In this document: positions 62,374-64,000 of the stretch, piece by piece
Numbering within the stretch: the first letter of the stretch is position 1
Layout: every line of letters begins with the position of its first letter
Assembly (NCBI RefSeq): GCF_001614315.2
Contig: NZ_LVEG02000009.1
Location: forward strand, 1-64,000
DNA from: Halofilum ochraceum
GTDB lineage: Bacteria > Pseudomonadota > Gammaproteobacteria > XJ16 > Halofilaceae
DNA length: 64,000 nt
Direction of reading: 5' to 3'
Notes under the pieces: generated by a model
What the model saw: only the letters and a program-made list of their open reading frames with translations
The model's database searches: none
Told to the model about the DNA's origin: nothing
Translations under genes and position numbers: made by a program

Positions 62374-62925
62374 TCAGGCATGGCCGGCATCGGAACTCAG
62401 ACGGCTGAGGTCGATCCCCATGCGCGCGGCGGCCGTGGCCAGGCGGTCCTCCGCCGGCATCTCGAACAGAATATCGGCATGCACCGGACCGGTCAGCCAG
62501 GCGTTGTTCGCGATTTCGTCCTCGAGCTGCCCGCCGCCCCAGCCGGAATAGCCGAGCGTCAGCAGGGCCTTCGCCGGTCCTTCACCCCGGGCGAGCGCCT
62601 CAAGGATGTCGCGCGAGGTGGTCAGCGCGAGCTCGTCCGTGAGCGGCATCGAGCCCTCCCAGTGTCCCGGGGGGGAGTGCAGGATGAATCCGCGCTCCGG
62701 TTCCACCGGTCCACCGTAGTGCACGGGCTGCTGCGCGATGGCCTCATCGGTCGGTTCGATCCCGAGATGCTGCAGGATCTCGCCGACCGTCAGTGCCATC
62801 GGGCGGTTGACCACGACGCCCATCGCCCCGTGTTCCGTGTGATCGCAAAGGTAGGTCAACGTGCGCTGGAAATGCGGATCGGCGAGCGATGGCATCGCCA
62901 GCAGGAATTGGTTTCGCAGATCCAT
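62374..62925 (-). CDS. yqgE: YqgE/AlgH family protein
   Basis: A 183-residue protein of the YqgE/AlgH family. The core is MDLRNQFLLAMPSLADPHFQRTLTYLCDHTEHGAMGVVVNRP, YYGGPV-type PVHYGGPVEPERGFILHSP, and LTLGYSGWGGGQLEDEIANNAWLT. The molecular function is unknown; AlgH affects alginate and virulence genes in Pseudomonas. The ATG at 62925, behind GGAGGACC, is chosen over upstream in-frame starts. It overlaps nothing and ends 25 bases before yqgF. Confidence 0.95.
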   Translation of the reverse strand: MDLRNQFLLAMPSLADPHFQRTLTYLCDHTEHGAMGVVVNRPMALTVGEILQHLGIEPTDEAIAQQPVHYGGPVEPERGFILHSPPGHWEGSMPLTDELALTTSRDILEALARGEGPAKALLTLGYSGWGGGQLEDEIANNAWLTGPVHADILFEMPAEDRLATAAARMGIDLSRLSSDAGHA

Positions 62926-63025
62926 CGGTCCTCCGCGCGCCCGTTCATTCATCAGGCCGTCGAAACAGTACTCCGCCTGCAGTTGCACTCTGCGCCGCGT
63001 TGCCGGCGGTCGCAAGCGCCCGGGT

Positions 63026-63895
63026 CTATTCCGTGACCAGCCGATCGCCCTGGGTGAACTCCCAGGTGCGCGTGATGTACAGCAGGTCCGTGCGCTCGCG
63101 CAAATCATCCGAAAACGGCTCGAACGGCGCGGCCAGGCGCACGATGCGCCGGGCGGCGGCATCCAGCACCGGTTCGCCGGACGACGAACGCACTTCGACT
63201 TCATGGAGCGTGCCGTCGGGACGGACCGCGGCCACCAGCACCAGTCCGCCGGACAGCCCCTGAGCGCGGGCCGCCTCGGGGTAATTCGTATTGCCGATCC
63301 GCTCGACCGACTGCACCCAGTCATGCATATAAGTAGCCGCGGGCGACGCCCGTGCCCGCGCGGTCACGAATTTCTTGCGGGGGCGCTGGGCGTACTCGCT
63401 CAGGGCGTTGTCGATTTCGGCCGCGAGGCTCGCCACGCGGGCGTCGTATTCGACGGGGTCGGACTGGCGCTCGCGCGGCTTCTTGGGCTGTTCCTCAGGT
63501 TCCGGTTCCTGCGCGATCCGCTCCTCGCCGGTCGGGCTCGTCAGCACGGGGTCCGGGCTGGCCGGGGCCGGCTCGGGGGCGCCCGCCTCGAGCGGGGCCG
63601 GCGCGAGGCCCGCCCTGGCGGCCTGCTCGGGAGAACTGACGGGCGCGCGCGGGCGTTCACGTTCTTCCGTGTTGCCGCCCCCCTCGGAGTCGGTGTTGCT
63701 GAGGTAATCGGCGGTCTCGGGTTCGTCCCCGGTGCTCTGCTGCAACAGCACGACGTCGAGTGCGCGCGCGGCATCCGGGCCCGGGCCGGGCGGCGCGAAG
63801 CCGACGCCGAGGATCACCAGCCCGTGCAGCGCGCCGGCAAGGAACAGGGTCAGCCCGAGTCGATCGGCCGCGGTGACGGCGGTGGCGGCACTCAT
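63026..63895 (-). CDS. tonB: TonB family protein
   Basis: A 289-residue energy transducer. A short cytoplasmic N-terminus is followed by one helix (LGLTLFLAGALHGLVILGVGF, about 14-34), a long Pro/Glu/Ala-rich periplasmic linker (about 45-150) and a C-terminal TonB domain (IGNTNYPEAARAQGLSGGLVLVAAVRPDGTLHEVEVRSSSGEPVLDAAARRIVRLAAPFEPF). It would couple the proton-motive force to outer-membrane receptors, though exbB/exbD are not in the window. It begins the tonB-yqgE-yqgF-pyrR-pyrB-pyrC' run. Confidence 0.92.
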   Translation of the reverse strand: MSAATAVTAADRLGLTLFLAGALHGLVILGVGFAPPGPGPDAARALDVVLLQQSTGDEPETADYLSNTDSEGGGNTEERERPRAPVSSPEQAARAGLAPAPLEAGAPEPAPASPDPVLTSPTGEERIAQEPEPEEQPKKPRERQSDPVEYDARVASLAAEIDNALSEYAQRPRKKFVTARARASPAATYMHDWVQSVERIGNTNYPEAARAQGLSGGLVLVAAVRPDGTLHEVEVRSSSGEPVLDAAARRIVRLAAPFEPFSDDLRERTDLLYITRTWEFTQGDRLVTE

Positions 63896-64000
63896 CGGGC
63901 CGGTCGGGGGTACGCTCGCATGGCGCGCATTGTAGCCTCGGCGTGGGGTTGCGTTGAGTCCGTCATGATCTTGTTCCCGGAGCGATCAGGCGCCTGCCGA
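63896..64000. other. Window edge upstream of tonB
   Basis: About 100 bases to the window edge. On the minus strand a short frame ends at a TGA near 63965 and could be the 3' end of the next upstream gene, but too little is present to identify it. Confidence 0.3.

Noticed and set aside
60742-63036. A 764-codon open frame on the plus strand opposite pyrB-pyrR-yqgF-yqgE
   Set aside because: It spans four recognised minus-strand genes and has no family pattern; it is a composition artefact.

Overview
The window is one continuous high-GC bacterial chromosome segment with about 70 protein genes and two tRNAs. The gene content points to a gammaproteobacterium: the tonB-yqgE-yqgF-pyrR-pyrB-pyrC' order, pilT-pilU, metX-metW, speA/speE, cysB, ubiK, mutY and PdxB are all proteobacterial or gammaproteobacterial in type. 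The first porin is very acidic, and an OpuAC-type betaine/choline-binding protein is present, so a salt-adapted (Ectothiorhodospiraceae-like) organism is my guess. The species cannot be fixed from the sequence alone. No intact transposon, prophage or CRISPR array is present.

Layout. 0-7 kb: a general porin, then an oxyanion-uptake cluster on the minus strand (TupA-type tungstate binder, ModA-like binder, OprO/P-type porin) without a permease. Next come an HNH nuclease paired with a Crp/Fnr regulator, then azurin behind a perfect FNR/DNR-type palindrome. 7-16 kb: tRNA-Arg(CCG) with a copy of its 3' end nearby, a membrane-anchored cytochrome c, comM, ubiK, divergent speE/speA, a hydrolase-OsmC fusion and pdxB. 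16-33 kb: mostly housekeeping single genes (glutathionyl-hydroquinone reductase, dodecin, DECR-like SDR, rhomboid protease, phosphatase, GNATs, RDD protein, typA, cspA, cysB/tauE, an unusual MltF, hsp20, moaE-moaD/moaC, a DUF2333 protein, mutY). 33-39 kb: tRNA-Phe followed by a probable acquired catabolic cassette (GntR regulator, aldehyde dehydrogenase, beta-hydroxyacid dehydrogenase, ProX/OpuAC-like binder) built around a strong palindromic operator. 39-44 kb: thrC, two redox enzymes and a LysR regulator. 44-50.6 kb: a gspC-D-E-F block whose last gene appears to start at CTG and which lacks the pseudopilin genes. 50.7-55.5 kb: hspQ, a TerB-like gene, metX-metW, proC-yggT-yggU. 55.7-59.1 kb: three consecutive PilT-family ATPases. 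59.1-64 kb: the pyrimidine operon with a degenerate dihydroorotase, then yqgF, yqgE and tonB.

A striking non-coding theme is a set of intergenic loci at about 13.2, 17.1, 20.6, 24.4, 30.8, 44.6 and 51.6 kb. Short repeat families occur there as inverted pairs, and in several loci one family is nested concentrically inside another. One such repeat supplies the stop codon of speA. These loci, together with the three-ATPase pilT cluster, the duplicated-sensor MltF, the CTG start of gspF and the tRNA-Phe-linked cassette, are the parts most worth a second look.
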